A stretch of 64,000 bases of DNA from Hyphomicrobiaceae bacterium (GTDB lineage Bacteria; Pseudomonadota; Alphaproteobacteria; Rhizobiales; Devosiaceae). Below the pieces are notes generated by a model. It saw only the letters and a program-made list of their open reading frames with translations. It did no database searches and was not told the origin of the DNA. Both the position numbers and the translations under genes were made by a program. The stretch is from contig JACKJG010000013.1 of assembly GCA_020638065.1 (NCBI GenBank), forward strand, positions 1 to 64,000, given 5' to 3'. Below are positions 36,191-45,320 of the stretch, one piece after another (within the stretch, counting starts at the first letter, position 1; each line of letters starts with the position of its first letter).

Positions 36191-37084
36191 CTATTCGTCG
36201 TCGCGCTTTGTCGGACTGATGGCAATCAGTCCGGGAACGCGCAGGTCGATCACGTCAATGTCCCGGTCGAGGATTTGCGCCGAAGCCTGCTGTTCCTCGA
36301 GCAGGTTCAGTGCTTGTGCAAATCCGCGCTCGGGCATCTGCACCCGCAATCCCGTGTCATAGATGAAGTCCCAGCGCCGATCGGCAATCCGGCTGATCGC
36401 GGCCAGCCCCTGTTCCAGAACCGGATGCCGGTCGAGAACGGCGATAATGGTTGCCGCATCATCTTGCGCACCGTCACCAATGACCAGCGGCAGCGTGTCG
36501 TCCGCCGGGTCGGCCACCGCCAATTGTTCGCCCTTGGCATCGATCAGAAACGTAACGCCGTCCACGCGCCAGCGGGCCACCGGGTCCGCCTCGGTGATAT
36601 TGATCACCAGTTGCGAGGGATAGACCTTGCGGATCGTCGCGTCCTTGACCGCTGGCAGGTCCAGCAATCGCGCACGCGCCGCATCGGCATCGAACTGGAA
36701 GATTGTCGTGTTCGGGGTAATCTCGAGTGCATCCGCAATCTGCTTTTCCTGCGTCACCGCCTGCCCCGAGATCGTAATCTCGGAAATGCCGACGCCTGCC
36801 GCCGCAAAACGCCCCGAAAGCAGGTGCCCCAGCGTCGTTCCCGCCTGCATGATGCCACCGCGTGCCTGAAACAGGCCTGCCGCTAGAAGCGCAATGGCAA
36901 TCCCGGCAAATGCATAGATGAACCAGCGGCGATGCAGCACCCATGCACGATTGACCGAGCGCTGCGCTCTGACCAGAGGGCCCGCACCCGCCGCGCGCAC
37001 GGGCATTCGTGTCTGCTGCGGCGCCAGGATCAGCTGGTTTTTGGAAAGTGCGATTGTCCGCGACTGAGCCTTCAGCGATTGCAA
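36191..37084 (-). CDS. ftsQ: Cell division protein FtsQ
   Basis: A 297-residue divisome protein. It has a basic cytoplasmic N-terminus, one membrane helix (about 54-73, WFIYAFAGIAIALLAAGLFQ), a POTRA domain (about 93-165, with ISEITISGQAVTQEKQI) and the FtsQ beta domain (LPAVKDATIRKVYPSQLVIN). The start is a TTG at 37084, supported by GGAGG seven to eight bases upstream. The next in-frame ATG (37006) lacks a ribosome site. It overlaps the end of ddl by 13 bases. Confidence 0.93.
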   Translation of the reverse strand: MQSLKAQSRTIALSKNQLILAPQQTRMPVRAAGAGPLVRAQRSVNRAWVLHRRWFIYAFAGIAIALLAAGLFQARGGIMQAGTTLGHLLSGRFAAAGVGISEITISGQAVTQEKQIADALEITPNTTIFQFDADAARARLLDLPAVKDATIRKVYPSQLVINITEADPVARWRVDGVTFLIDAKGEQLAVADPADDTLPLVIGDGAQDDAATIIAVLDRHPVLEQGLAAISRIADRRWDFIYDTGLRVQMPERGFAQALNLLEEQQASAQILDRDIDVIDLRVPGLIAISPTKRDDE

Positions 37085-37992
37085 CTCGCGTCCTCCACGA
37101 TCCAGCGCACAAGTTCTTCAAAACTGTGCCCGGCGTGCTGCGCGAGTTCAGGAACCAAAGACGTACCGGTCATGCCCGGCTGCGTATTGACCTCAAGGCA
37201 AACAAGTTCACCTTCCGGCCCCGCAAGATCGTTGTACCGAAAATCCGCTCGTGTCACGCCACGACACCCCAGCGCCTCATGCGCTTTGAGCGCCATTTTC
37301 TGTACTTTTTCGTAAATATTCGATGAAATCTCGGCTGGGAGAATATGTCGCGACCCGCCAGATGCGTATTTTGCCTCATAATTGTAGAAATGCAGGTCCG
37401 TGACGATCTCGATCACACCCAGCGCAACGTCGCCCATCACCGCGCAGGTCAGCTCCCGGCCGGGCACGTAGCGCTCTGCCATCAAATACTCGCCGCCCAG
37501 CCAGTCTTCGCCGAGAATTTCCTGCGGCGGATGTGTGCTTTCCGATTTGACCAGAAACACCCCGACGCTCGACCCTTCGGCGACCGGCTTGACCACGTAG
37601 GGCGGCTGCATGACGTGCGCCCGCGCGATGTCCGACCGGTGCGCAATCTTGTGATCGGTGACCGGTACGCCCACCGTTTTGAACGCAATCTTGGCGTGAT
37701 GTTTGTTCATCGCCAGTGCGGACGACAGAACGCCGGAATGGGTATAGGGAATCTGCATCGTTTCCAGCAGCCCCTGGATCAACCCGTCTTCGCCACCCTT
37801 GCCGTGTAGCCCATTGAGCGCGACGTCCGGTTTCACCTCGGCCAGCTTCTGCGCAATATCGCGCCCGACATCGATTTCGGTGACCTCGTATCCGGCTTCG
37901 CGTGCCCATTTCGCATAGAAGGCGCCGGTCCCCAGGGAGACCTCGCGTTCGGCGGAAAGCCCGCCCATCAGCACCGCAACATGCTTGGCCAT
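37072..37992 (-). CDS. ddl: D-alanine--D-alanine ligase
   Basis: A 306-residue ATP-grasp ligase making D-Ala-D-Ala for peptidoglycan. It has VAVLMGGLSAEREVSL, NGLHGKGGEDGLIQGLLE, YTHSGVLSSALAMNKHHAK, VKPVAEGSSVGVF and the metal-binding end CLEVNTQPGMT. The ATG at 37992 shares a base with the murB TGA (TGATG). A GTG one codon upstream is less likely. It is linked by overlap to both murB and ftsQ. Confidence 0.96.
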   Translation of the reverse strand: MAKHVAVLMGGLSAEREVSLGTGAFYAKWAREAGYEVTEIDVGRDIAQKLAEVKPDVALNGLHGKGGEDGLIQGLLETMQIPYTHSGVLSSALAMNKHHAKIAFKTVGVPVTDHKIAHRSDIARAHVMQPPYVVKPVAEGSSVGVFLVKSESTHPPQEILGEDWLGGEYLMAERYVPGRELTCAVMGDVALGVIEIVTDLHFYNYEAKYASGGSRHILPAEISSNIYEKVQKMALKAHEALGCRGVTRADFRYNDLAGPEGELVCLEVNTQPGMTGTSLVPELAQHAGHSFEELVRWIVEDASCNR

Positions 37993-38969
37993 CACACCGC
38001 CCCCGTGAAGACATCACCATCAAGGAACTCCCGGATTTCCGCGCCTTGAACAAAGTGCCCCATGCGGCGGATTTCCCAGCGGAGCTCGATACCCGAATTC
38101 TCGCGCACCCGATTGCGGACCGTTTCACCCACCAACTCGATATCGTGTGCCGTCGCGCCGCCAAGATTGATCAGGAAATTGCAGTGCTGTTCGGACACCT
38201 GTGCGTTGCCGATCGTCAGCCCGCGGCAACCCGCTGCGTCGATCAGCTTCCAGCTCGAATGGCCTTCGGGATTCTTGAAGGTCGATCCACCCGTCCGCGC
38301 CTTGGTCGGCTGCGAACTTTCGCGGGTTTCCGTGATTTCCTTCATCCGGGCTCGAATCTCGTCCGGATCGCCCGGTACGCCCTGATAGACCGCAGACGTG
38401 AAGACGACATCGCGCGGCCCGTTGGACTTGCGATATTTGTAGCCCATGTCCGCATTGCTGAGTTCGATGATCTCGCCCTGCCGGGTCACACCCCGAAGCG
38501 AGACCATCCGGTCGCGCGTTTCAGTGCCATAGCACCCCGCATTCATGTAAAGGGCGCCCCCAATGCCGCCGGGAATGCCGCGATAAAAGGTCAGCCCATC
38601 AATCCCGGCCTCCGCCGCAGCGGTCGCAGCCTTGACGTCCGGCAGGGCCGCCCCGACTTCGATCCGGTGATCGTCGAGCGCCCTGGCGCCCCCAAAGCCC
38701 TTGGCCGGAAGGCGGATAACCACGCCATCAAGCCCGCCATCGCGGATCAGGAGATTGGACCCCAGCCCGATCACCGTGACCTTGATCTGTTCCGGCAGAT
38801 TTCCGAGAAACAGCGCCAGGTCGGCTTCATCCGCCGGCATGAACAAGAGCTGAGCCGGACCGCCAACGCGAAAATTGGCCAACTCCGAGAGCATCTGGTT
38901 GGGTATCAGCTTGCCGCGCACCTCCGAGGTCCAGCCTCCCAATTCCGGCAACAGGTCGGGATGGGTCAT
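37992..38969 (-). CDS. murB: UDP-N-acetylenolpyruvoylglucosamine reductase
   Basis: A 325-residue FAD enzyme that reduces UDP-GlcNAc-enolpyruvate to UDP-MurNAc. It has NFRVGGPAQLLFMPAD (FAD site), IGLGSNLLIRDGG, IPGGIGGALYMNAGCYG and GGSTFKNPEGHSSWKLIDAAG. The Ser of the catalytic region is present in GGSTFKNP. This is the short type I/II form usual for alphaproteobacteria. ATG at 38969 overlaps the murC stop by four bases. Confidence 0.96.
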   Translation of the reverse strand: MTHPDLLPELGGWTSEVRGKLIPNQMLSELANFRVGGPAQLLFMPADEADLALFLGNLPEQIKVTVIGLGSNLLIRDGGLDGVVIRLPAKGFGGARALDDHRIEVGAALPDVKAATAAAEAGIDGLTFYRGIPGGIGGALYMNAGCYGTETRDRMVSLRGVTRQGEIIELSNADMGYKYRKSNGPRDVVFTSAVYQGVPGDPDEIRARMKEITETRESSQPTKARTGGSTFKNPEGHSSWKLIDAAGCRGLTIGNAQVSEQHCNFLINLGGATAHDIELVGETVRNRVRENSGIELRWEIRRMGHFVQGAEIREFLDGDVFTGAV

Positions 38970-40384
38970 TCGGCGGCTCCCTTGAGCGTCACCTGCAACT
39001 GGCCGGGCAATTGCGCCGCCCAGGCGGTGATGTTCCCCGCCCCGAGGCAAACGACGTAATCACCTGCGGAAGCGCGTTCGCCGATCATCGGCGCCAGTTC
39101 CGCATCGCTTTCGATCGTGCGCACATCACGATGCCCGCGCGCGCGCATCTCGGCGGCGAGCGCATGGTGATCGACGCCTTCGATCGGGCTTTCACCTGCG
39201 GCATAGACGGGCGCAACGATGACACAATCCGCATCGTTGAAGCAGGCGGAAAACTCATCCATCAGGCTTTCGAGGCGCGAATAGCGGTGCGGCTGCACCA
39301 CGGCTATCACCTCGTTGTCGGCCGATTGCCGTGCCGCACTCAGAACCGCGGCGATTTCGACCGGGTGATGTCCGTAATCGTCGATGATCGTGACCCCGCC
39401 AACCTCGCCGACCCGGGTGAAGCGGCGTTTGACACCGCCAAAGCTCTTCAGCCCAGAGCGAATATCATCGGCGCTGACGCCAAGCTGATCGGCCACCACG
39501 ATCGCCGCCGTCGCGTTCAGGACGTTATGCTGGCCCGGCATTGGCAATTCGATATCGGTGATGGAACGCTCGTCGCCCGTGCGCCGGTCGCGCACCACCA
39601 CATCGAAATGCGACGCACCCCGCTCGGCGCGCAGATTGATGATGCGCACATCTGCCTGCGGATTGGTGCCATAGGAAACCACCCGCCGGTCCTCAATGTC
39701 ACCCACCAGCGCCTGCACTTCGGGATGATCGAGGCACATGACCGCAAAGCCGTAGAAGGGCACATTCTCGACGAAGGAATGAAATGCCTGTTTGACCGCT
39801 TCGAAATTCTTGTAGTGGTCGAGGTGTTCCGGATCGATATTGGTCACCACAGCAATATCTGCAGGCAATTTGACGAACGTTCCGTCACTCTCGTCTGCCT
39901 CGACCACCATCCATTCGCCCTTGCCCAGCCGCGCATTGGTGCCATAGGCGTTGATGATACCGCCATTGATGACGGTCGGCTCCATCCGGCCAGCCTCGAG
40001 CAGCGCCGACACAAGTGAAGTCGTCGTGGTCTTGCCGTGCGTTCCGCCGATCGCGATGGCGTTCTTGAATCGCATGATCTCAGCCAGCATTTCGGCACGC
40101 CGCACCACCGGCAACGACCGCCGCCGCGCTTCGGCCAGTTCCGGATTTCCGGACTTGACCGCGGACGACACCACCACCACCGCCGCGTCCCGGAGATTAT
40201 CCTCGGAATGTCCAACGACGACATCGATGCCCATCTCGCGCAGGCGCTGCACATTGGCGTTGGCCGCCTGATCGGATCCGCGCACCTTGTAGCCCTGCGA
40301 ATGCAGGATCTCGGCGATCCCGCTCATGCCGATCCCGCCGATCCCGACAAAATGGACCGGCCCGATTTCGGTTGGCATTTTCAT
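38966..40384 (-). CDS. murC: UDP-N-acetylmuramate--L-alanine ligase
   Basis: A 472-residue Mur ligase adding L-Ala to UDP-MurNAc. It has HFVGIGGIGMSGIAEIL, the ATP loop IGGTHGKTTTTSLVSALL, EADESDGTF and YGHHPVEIAAVL. The start MKMPTEIGP at 40384 is chosen because the FVGIGGIGM motif must lie near the N-terminus. The frame open to 40483 is antisense-like overlap with murG. It follows murG by 13 bases. Confidence 0.96.
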   Translation of the reverse strand: MKMPTEIGPVHFVGIGGIGMSGIAEILHSQGYKVRGSDQAANANVQRLREMGIDVVVGHSEDNLRDAAVVVVSSAVKSGNPELAEARRRSLPVVRRAEMLAEIMRFKNAIAIGGTHGKTTTTSLVSALLEAGRMEPTVINGGIINAYGTNARLGKGEWMVVEADESDGTFVKLPADIAVVTNIDPEHLDHYKNFEAVKQAFHSFVENVPFYGFAVMCLDHPEVQALVGDIEDRRVVSYGTNPQADVRIINLRAERGASHFDVVVRDRRTGDERSITDIELPMPGQHNVLNATAAIVVADQLGVSADDIRSGLKSFGGVKRRFTRVGEVGGVTIIDDYGHHPVEIAAVLSAARQSADNEVIAVVQPHRYSRLESLMDEFSACFNDADCVIVAPVYAAGESPIEGVDHHALAAEMRARGHRDVRTIESDAELAPMIGERASAGDYVVCLGAGNITAWAAQLPGQLQVTLKGAAE

Positions 40385-40397
40385 TTGGTTTGTCCCG

Positions 40398-41498
40398 TCA
40401 TTTGCGCTCGCCCGCCTCGGCGACGCGCTCCACCAGATCGGCCAGACGTTTGACGGCGTCCGGAAACCCCATCTGCGCGGCATGATCAGCGGCGTTTATC
40501 AGAGTCTTCGGCTCCGCCAAAAGTTCGACAAGCCTGCTCGCAAGAGATTGCGGTGAAAGATTGGCCTGATCGGCCAGCCATCCGCCCCCGCCCTGTTCGA
40601 AAAGCGTCGCATTCGCCCGCTGATCCTGATCCAGTGACCCTGGCAGCGGGATCAGGATCGCCGGACGGCCAATCACGCCAAGCTCGGCAACCGTGGACGC
40701 ACCCGAGCGCGAAATCACCAGATGCGAACCGGCCATGCGTTCGGGCAGATCGTCGAAAAACGTCGCCAATTGCACGTTCACATGCGCATCGCGATAGATT
40801 GCCGTCACGCGCTCAAGATCTTCCTCACGGCACTGCTGGGTCACGCGTACCCGTCTGCGCAGGATTTCCGGCAGAGGGGCAATCGCCGGCGGCACGAGGT
40901 CGGATAGAGCCCGCGCGCCCTGCGAACCGCCGAACACCAATAGTTCGATCGGCCCCTCGTCCGACAAATCCGGATAGGTCCGTCCCGATGCGGCAATCAC
41001 CCGGTCGCGCACCGGGTTGCCGGTCACTTCGCGCAGCCCGGAAAATTTCTCGGCGTGCAAGGTTTTGTCGAAATGCAGCGCAAGCGCATTAGCGAACCGG
41101 GCCAGCGCCCGGTTGGCGCGGCCAAGCACAGCATTCTGTTCGTGAAGAACCCCCGGAATTCCCATCAACGATGCCGCAAGAAACGGCGGAAAACAGGGAT
41201 ATCCACCAAACGCCACGACGGCGTCAGGGTCAATGTCACGCAAGGCGCCCCAGGCAACGCCGATGCCTTTGAGAATGGTGAAACTCGCGCCGACGAACTT
41301 GATCGGGTTGCTGAGGGAGGGCGTTGCGGCGGGAATGATATGCACCTTTTTGGCAGGGAAGTCCTTGCCGTAGGATCGGACCCGTTCGTCGGTCGCCAGG
41401 TGAACCACGTGCCCGCGCCGGCCGAATTCCTGCGCAAGCGCCATGGCCGGAAAGAGGTGCCCTCCCGTGCCGCCAGCCATCAATACGAACGTCGCCAT
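40398..41498 (-). CDS. murG: UDP-GlcNAc:lipid I N-acetylglucosaminyltransferase
   Basis: A 366-residue GT-B glycosyltransferase that converts lipid I to lipid II at the inner face of the membrane. It has the Gly-rich loop MAGGTGGHLFPAMALAQEF, LHEQNAVLGRANRALAR, GGSQGARALSDLVP and SRSGASTVAELGVIGRPAIL. It starts 16 bases after ftsW. Confidence 0.96.
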   Translation of the reverse strand: MATFVLMAGGTGGHLFPAMALAQEFGRRGHVVHLATDERVRSYGKDFPAKKVHIIPAATPSLSNPIKFVGASFTILKGIGVAWGALRDIDPDAVVAFGGYPCFPPFLAASLMGIPGVLHEQNAVLGRANRALARFANALALHFDKTLHAEKFSGLREVTGNPVRDRVIAASGRTYPDLSDEGPIELLVFGGSQGARALSDLVPPAIAPLPEILRRRVRVTQQCREEDLERVTAIYRDAHVNVQLATFFDDLPERMAGSHLVISRSGASTVAELGVIGRPAILIPLPGSLDQDQRANATLFEQGGGGWLADQANLSPQSLASRLVELLAEPKTLINAADHAAQMGFPDAVKRLADLVERVAEAGERK

Positions 41499-41514
41499 GA
41501 AGTCCTGTCAGGTC

Positions 41515-42666
41515 CTAGCCTGCTGTCGCGCTGCGGAATGCGGGCAGACCGCTGATCTGCCGTTCCTCGGGTTTGCGCCGGGTCAGGCTGAGCACCATGC
41601 CCATGCCGAACGCCGTCGCGATCATCGAGGTGCCACCATAAGAGACAAATGGCAAGGTCATTCCCTTCGGGGGCAACAGGCTGAGATTGACCATCAGGTT
41701 GATGGTTGCCTGCATGCCGAATTGCAGCGCCAGGGCGCTGATCGCCAGTCTCGGGAACAGGTTGGAACGTTGCTGGGCACCCCAGAGCGCCCGGACCACC
41801 ACGAATCCGATTACGAAAACCAGAAGCATCGAAAACAGAATGCCGAATTCTCCAGCCGCTGCGGAAAACACGAAATCGGCATGCGCATCGGGCACGTAGC
41901 GGCGCACCATGGCCTCGCCCGGCCCCTGCCCGAACCAGCCACCCTCAAGCAACGATTGCAGCGCCTTGTTGACCTGGTAATTGCCGATCGCTTCGGGGTT
42001 GAGAAACAGGTCCACGCGCCGCGCCACGTGCGGGAAAAGCATGTAGGCCCCCGTCGAGAGCAACAGTGCCGCCGCACCGAAGCTGAGGATCAGCCACCAG
42101 CTGATCCCCGAAATGAACAGCACCACCGCAAAGGTTAGTGTCACCAGAACCGTCTGTCCAAAATCCGGTTGCAGCATCAGAAGCGACAGAATGATGCCCA
42201 AAAGACCGAATGCGATCAGCCGCGCCGGCATGTCGGGCTTTTGCATGTGTTCGGCAAATAGCCAGGCGATGATCACCGCAAATGCCGGTTTGACGAATTC
42301 GGACGGCTGCACCGACGTACCCAGGATCAGAAGCCAGCGCCGGGCGCCCTTGATTTCGACGCCGAATTTCAGCGTGAGTGCAAGAAACGCAATACTCACC
42401 ACCAGAACCGCGAGAGCCGTCCAGCGAATCTGTCTCACGCTCATCAGCGAAGTCAGAAACATCACGCCGATGGCCGGAAAAAGGAACAGAAAATGCCGGA
42501 TGGTGAAATACCATTGGCCATATCCCAGCCGCTCGGCCACCGGCGGGCTCGCCGCGAAACTGAGGCCCATGCCGAACATCATCAGCAACAGGATGGCCGC
42601 CAGAAGCGTCCGGTCTACGGTGAACCACCATTCGGCTAAGGGAGTTTTTTGAGCACGCGAAAACAT
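41515..42666 (-). CDS. ftsW: Peptidoglycan polymerase FtsW (SEDS family)
   Basis: A 383-residue polytopic SEDS protein that polymerises septal glycan with FtsI. It has about ten helices, the catalytic-region motif VQPSEFVKPAFAVIIAWLFA (with the conserved E and K), LQPDFGQT, and the C-terminal LLPPKGMTLPFVSYGGTSMI signature. It directly follows mraY, separated by 97 non-coding bases. In most related clusters murD lies at this point, and here it does not. Confidence 0.95.
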   Translation of the reverse strand: MFSRAQKTPLAEWWFTVDRTLLAAILLLMMFGMGLSFAASPPVAERLGYGQWYFTIRHFLFLFPAIGVMFLTSLMSVRQIRWTALAVLVVSIAFLALTLKFGVEIKGARRWLLILGTSVQPSEFVKPAFAVIIAWLFAEHMQKPDMPARLIAFGLLGIILSLLMLQPDFGQTVLVTLTFAVVLFISGISWWLILSFGAAALLLSTGAYMLFPHVARRVDLFLNPEAIGNYQVNKALQSLLEGGWFGQGPGEAMVRRYVPDAHADFVFSAAAGEFGILFSMLLVFVIGFVVVRALWGAQQRSNLFPRLAISALALQFGMQATINLMVNLSLLPPKGMTLPFVSYGGTSMIATAFGMGMVLSLTRRKPEERQISGLPAFRSATAG

Positions 42667-42763
42667 TCAACTCGTCCGGTCCGCCCGGAAGGGGCGTGAA
42701 AGATTGGTCGAATGTAGACCGGCAACTCTTACTATTTCGCAACCATAATTGCGCCGGGCGAAA

Positions 42764-43852
42764 TCAGCGCAGCTTGAGCGTGCTCAAACCGATCAGCGCC
42801 AAGACAAAAGCGATGATCCAGAACCGGATCACGATCTGGCTTTCGGTCCAGCCCATATGCTCGAAATGATGGTGGATCGGCGCCATACGGAACACGCGCT
42901 TGCCCGTCAGCTTGAAACTGACCACCTGCACGATGACCGAGACGGTCTCCAGCACGAAAAGACCGCCGGTAATCGCCAGAACGATTTCATGCTTGGTCGC
43001 AACAGCGATCGACCCCAGCGCGCCGCCAAGCGCCAGAGACCCGGTGTCGCCCATGAAGATCTGCGCCGGGGGCGCATTGAACCACAAGAAGCCCAGTCCC
43101 GCGCCGATCAGCGCCCCGCACACCACGGCAAGTTCGCCCGTTCCGGGCACGAAATTGATCAGCAGATAGTCTGAAAAGGTCTGGTTGCCGACCAGGTAGG
43201 CGATGAGCCCGAACACGGCGGCTGCGATCATCACCGGCACGATGGCAAGCCCGTCCAGACCGTCCGTCAGGTTCACCGCATTGCCCGCTGCAACGATGAC
43301 GAAACCGCCAAAAAGGATGAAGAACCAGCTCAGATTGAGCGCAAGATCCTTGATGAAGGGAAACAGGAGCGACGACGAAAACGGCTGTTCGCCCATCTGC
43401 ATGAAAACCAGACAGGCAATGCCGGCGATCAACGCTTCGAGTCCAAGCCGAACCCGGCCCGAAAAGCCGTTATAGTTCTTGTTGCTGGTGATCTTCAGAT
43501 AATCGTCGTAGAACCCGATCGCACCAAAACCGATGGTTACGAACAGCACCATCCAGACATAAAGATTGGTCAGATTAGCCCATAGAAGGGTCGACGCAAC
43601 CGCCCCGGACAGGATCATCAGACCGCCCATGGTCGGTGTGCCGGCCTTGGCAACAATGTGTCCCTGCGGGCCGTCTTCGCGAATAGGTTGGCCTTTGCCC
43701 TGCCGCGTCCTCAGGCTGCGGATCATCCAGGGTCCGAACAGGAATACGAAGAACAGGGCGGTAAGTATGGCGCCGCCTGTCCTGAACGTGATGTAGCGAA
43801 AAACGTTGAAGGCGCCGAGCCCGTCGCCGATCTGCCCCAGGAATTGCAGCAT
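42764..43852 (-). CDS. mraY: Phospho-MurNAc-pentapeptide transferase MraY
   Basis: A 362-residue integral membrane enzyme that makes lipid I. It has ten or so helices and the motifs AGTPTMGGLMIL, GFYDDYLKI (catalytic Asp pair), NAVNLTDGLDGLAIVP, FMGDTGSLALGGALG and APIHHHFEHMGW. It lies 56 bases downstream of murF. Length is that of the family. Confidence 0.97.
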   Translation of the reverse strand: MLQFLGQIGDGLGAFNVFRYITFRTGGAILTALFFVFLFGPWMIRSLRTRQGKGQPIREDGPQGHIVAKAGTPTMGGLMILSGAVASTLLWANLTNLYVWMVLFVTIGFGAIGFYDDYLKITSNKNYNGFSGRVRLGLEALIAGIACLVFMQMGEQPFSSSLLFPFIKDLALNLSWFFILFGGFVIVAAGNAVNLTDGLDGLAIVPVMIAAAVFGLIAYLVGNQTFSDYLLINFVPGTGELAVVCGALIGAGLGFLWFNAPPAQIFMGDTGSLALGGALGSIAVATKHEIVLAITGGLFVLETVSVIVQVVSFKLTGKRVFRMAPIHHHFEHMGWTESQIVIRFWIIAFVLALIGLSTLKLR

Positions 43853-43908
43853 TCACTCACTACTCCGCGCCGCGCCCGAAGGGCTGGCTGTCCCCTTGCC
43901 GGAATGAC

Positions 43909-45300
43909 CTATTGGTCGAACTGGCGGCGAATTTGTGTCACCAGTTTCGAAAGGCCAACGCCGTTCGAACCTTTGAGCATAACAAGGTCGCCATAATCAA
44001 GCTGGCCCTTCAGCTTGTCGCCTGCAACGTTAACATCGAGAGCCGTGTCCGCCCGAATTCCCTTTTTATCGAGCAGCGGCTGCAACCCAGCCATTTCCGA
44101 TCCGACCAGGAGCAGATAGTCCGGCTGCCCTTCGATAATCAGGTCGAGCAACCCGCGATGGAGCGCACTGGACTGGCTTCCGAGTTCCAGCATGTCGCCG
44201 AGAACGAGAACGCGCCGGCCAGCGCTGGGGCGCTCGGCGAAAACCCCTAGCGCCGCCCGCATCGATGTCGGATTGGCATTGTAGCTTTCGTCGAGCAGGG
44301 TCAGGACGCGACCGTCCTGCGCGAACTCAACGGCAATGCCGCGTCCGTCCGGCGCCGCGAATTTCGTGAGATGCGCAACCGCCGCCGGCAGCGGCAATTC
44401 GAGCGGCAGAGTTACCAGTGCAGCACCCACAGCGTTGGCCATCATGTGTCGGCCCGTCGCGGCAATCGAGATGTCAAACGGCTCCCCGTCGAGTTCAAAG
44501 CGCGCACGTGCGCCCGTCTCGGTCGATTTGTAGTCGCTGATGCGCACGTTGCCCTGCTCAAATCCATAGGTCAGCACCATCCGCGCACCAGCCTCATGCG
44601 CGGACGCAACCAATTGCCGTTCAAACGCATGATCGGCATTGATGATGGCCGCGCCATGCGGCTGCAGCCCGAGAAAGATCTCCGACTTGGCCCGGGCGAT
44701 GGCTTCCATCGATCCCAATTCGCCCAGATGCGCGGGCGCAATCGAAGTGATCATCGCGACGTGCGGCTGCACAAGCGCCGTCAATGGCGTGATTTCGCCT
44801 TCGTGGCTCATGCCCATTTCGAACACGCCAAACTGCGCATCCGCCGGCAGATTGGCCAGCATCAGCGGCACGCCCCAATGATTGTTGTAGCTCTTGATTG
44901 AGGCATGCACCTTGCCAAAGCCGGAGAGCATGGTCAGCAGGGCTTCCTTGGTCGACGTTTTGCCAACGCTTCCCGTCACCGCAATGATCCTTGCGTGCGA
45001 CCTCATCCGGGCCGCATGCGCGATCTGCCGCAATCCTTCCAGCGGGTCCTCAACCACCAGCATTGGCAGATTGCCGAATTCCTCAGCCTTTCCGGTGGAA
45101 ACCATTGCCAGCGATGCGCCAGTGTCCACCGCGTCGGCTGCGAAATCGTGGCCGTCATGCCGATCGCCCTTGATCGCCACGAACAGCGCCCCTTCCGGCA
45201 CATTTCGCGAATCTATCACGATTTCAGAAATGCCTTCGGCATCCGAATTGCGGATGTCTCCGCCGGTGGCCGCAGCAAGCTCGGATAGTGTGAAAAGCAT
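43909..45300 (-). CDS. murF: UDP-MurNAc-tripeptide--D-Ala-D-Ala ligase
   Basis: A 463-residue Mur ligase. It has the N-terminal DSRNVPEGALFVAIKGDRHDG segment, ATP loop ITGSVGKTSTKEALLTML, YNNHWGVPLMLANLP and the C-terminal DESYNANPTSMRAAL. A TTG two codons upstream (45306) is also in frame, but the ATG at 45300 is taken. Shine-Dalgarno is weak. It is 20 bases after murE, probably translated by read-on ribosomes. Confidence 0.95.
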   Translation of the reverse strand: MLFTLSELAAATGGDIRNSDAEGISEIVIDSRNVPEGALFVAIKGDRHDGHDFAADAVDTGASLAMVSTGKAEEFGNLPMLVVEDPLEGLRQIAHAARMRSHARIIAVTGSVGKTSTKEALLTMLSGFGKVHASIKSYNNHWGVPLMLANLPADAQFGVFEMGMSHEGEITPLTALVQPHVAMITSIAPAHLGELGSMEAIARAKSEIFLGLQPHGAAIINADHAFERQLVASAHEAGARMVLTYGFEQGNVRISDYKSTETGARARFELDGEPFDISIAATGRHMMANAVGAALVTLPLELPLPAAVAHLTKFAAPDGRGIAVEFAQDGRVLTLLDESYNANPTSMRAALGVFAERPSAGRRVLVLGDMLELGSQSSALHRGLLDLIIEGQPDYLLLVGSEMAGLQPLLDKKGIRADTALDVNVAGDKLKGQLDYGDLVMLKGSNGVGLSKLVTQIRRQFDQ

Positions 45301-45320
45301 CGCCAATCGCGCCCAGTCGC

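Noticed and set aside
35162..36886. 574-codon plus-strand open frame opposite ftsA and ftsQ
   Set aside because: It is antisense to two well-supported genes, has no recognisable domain and has Arg/His/Asp-rich composition typical of reverse frames in GC-rich DNA.
37902..40018. Long plus-strand frames (385 and 335 codons) opposite murB and murC
   Set aside because: Shadow frames of conserved genes, with no motif and no ribosome site.
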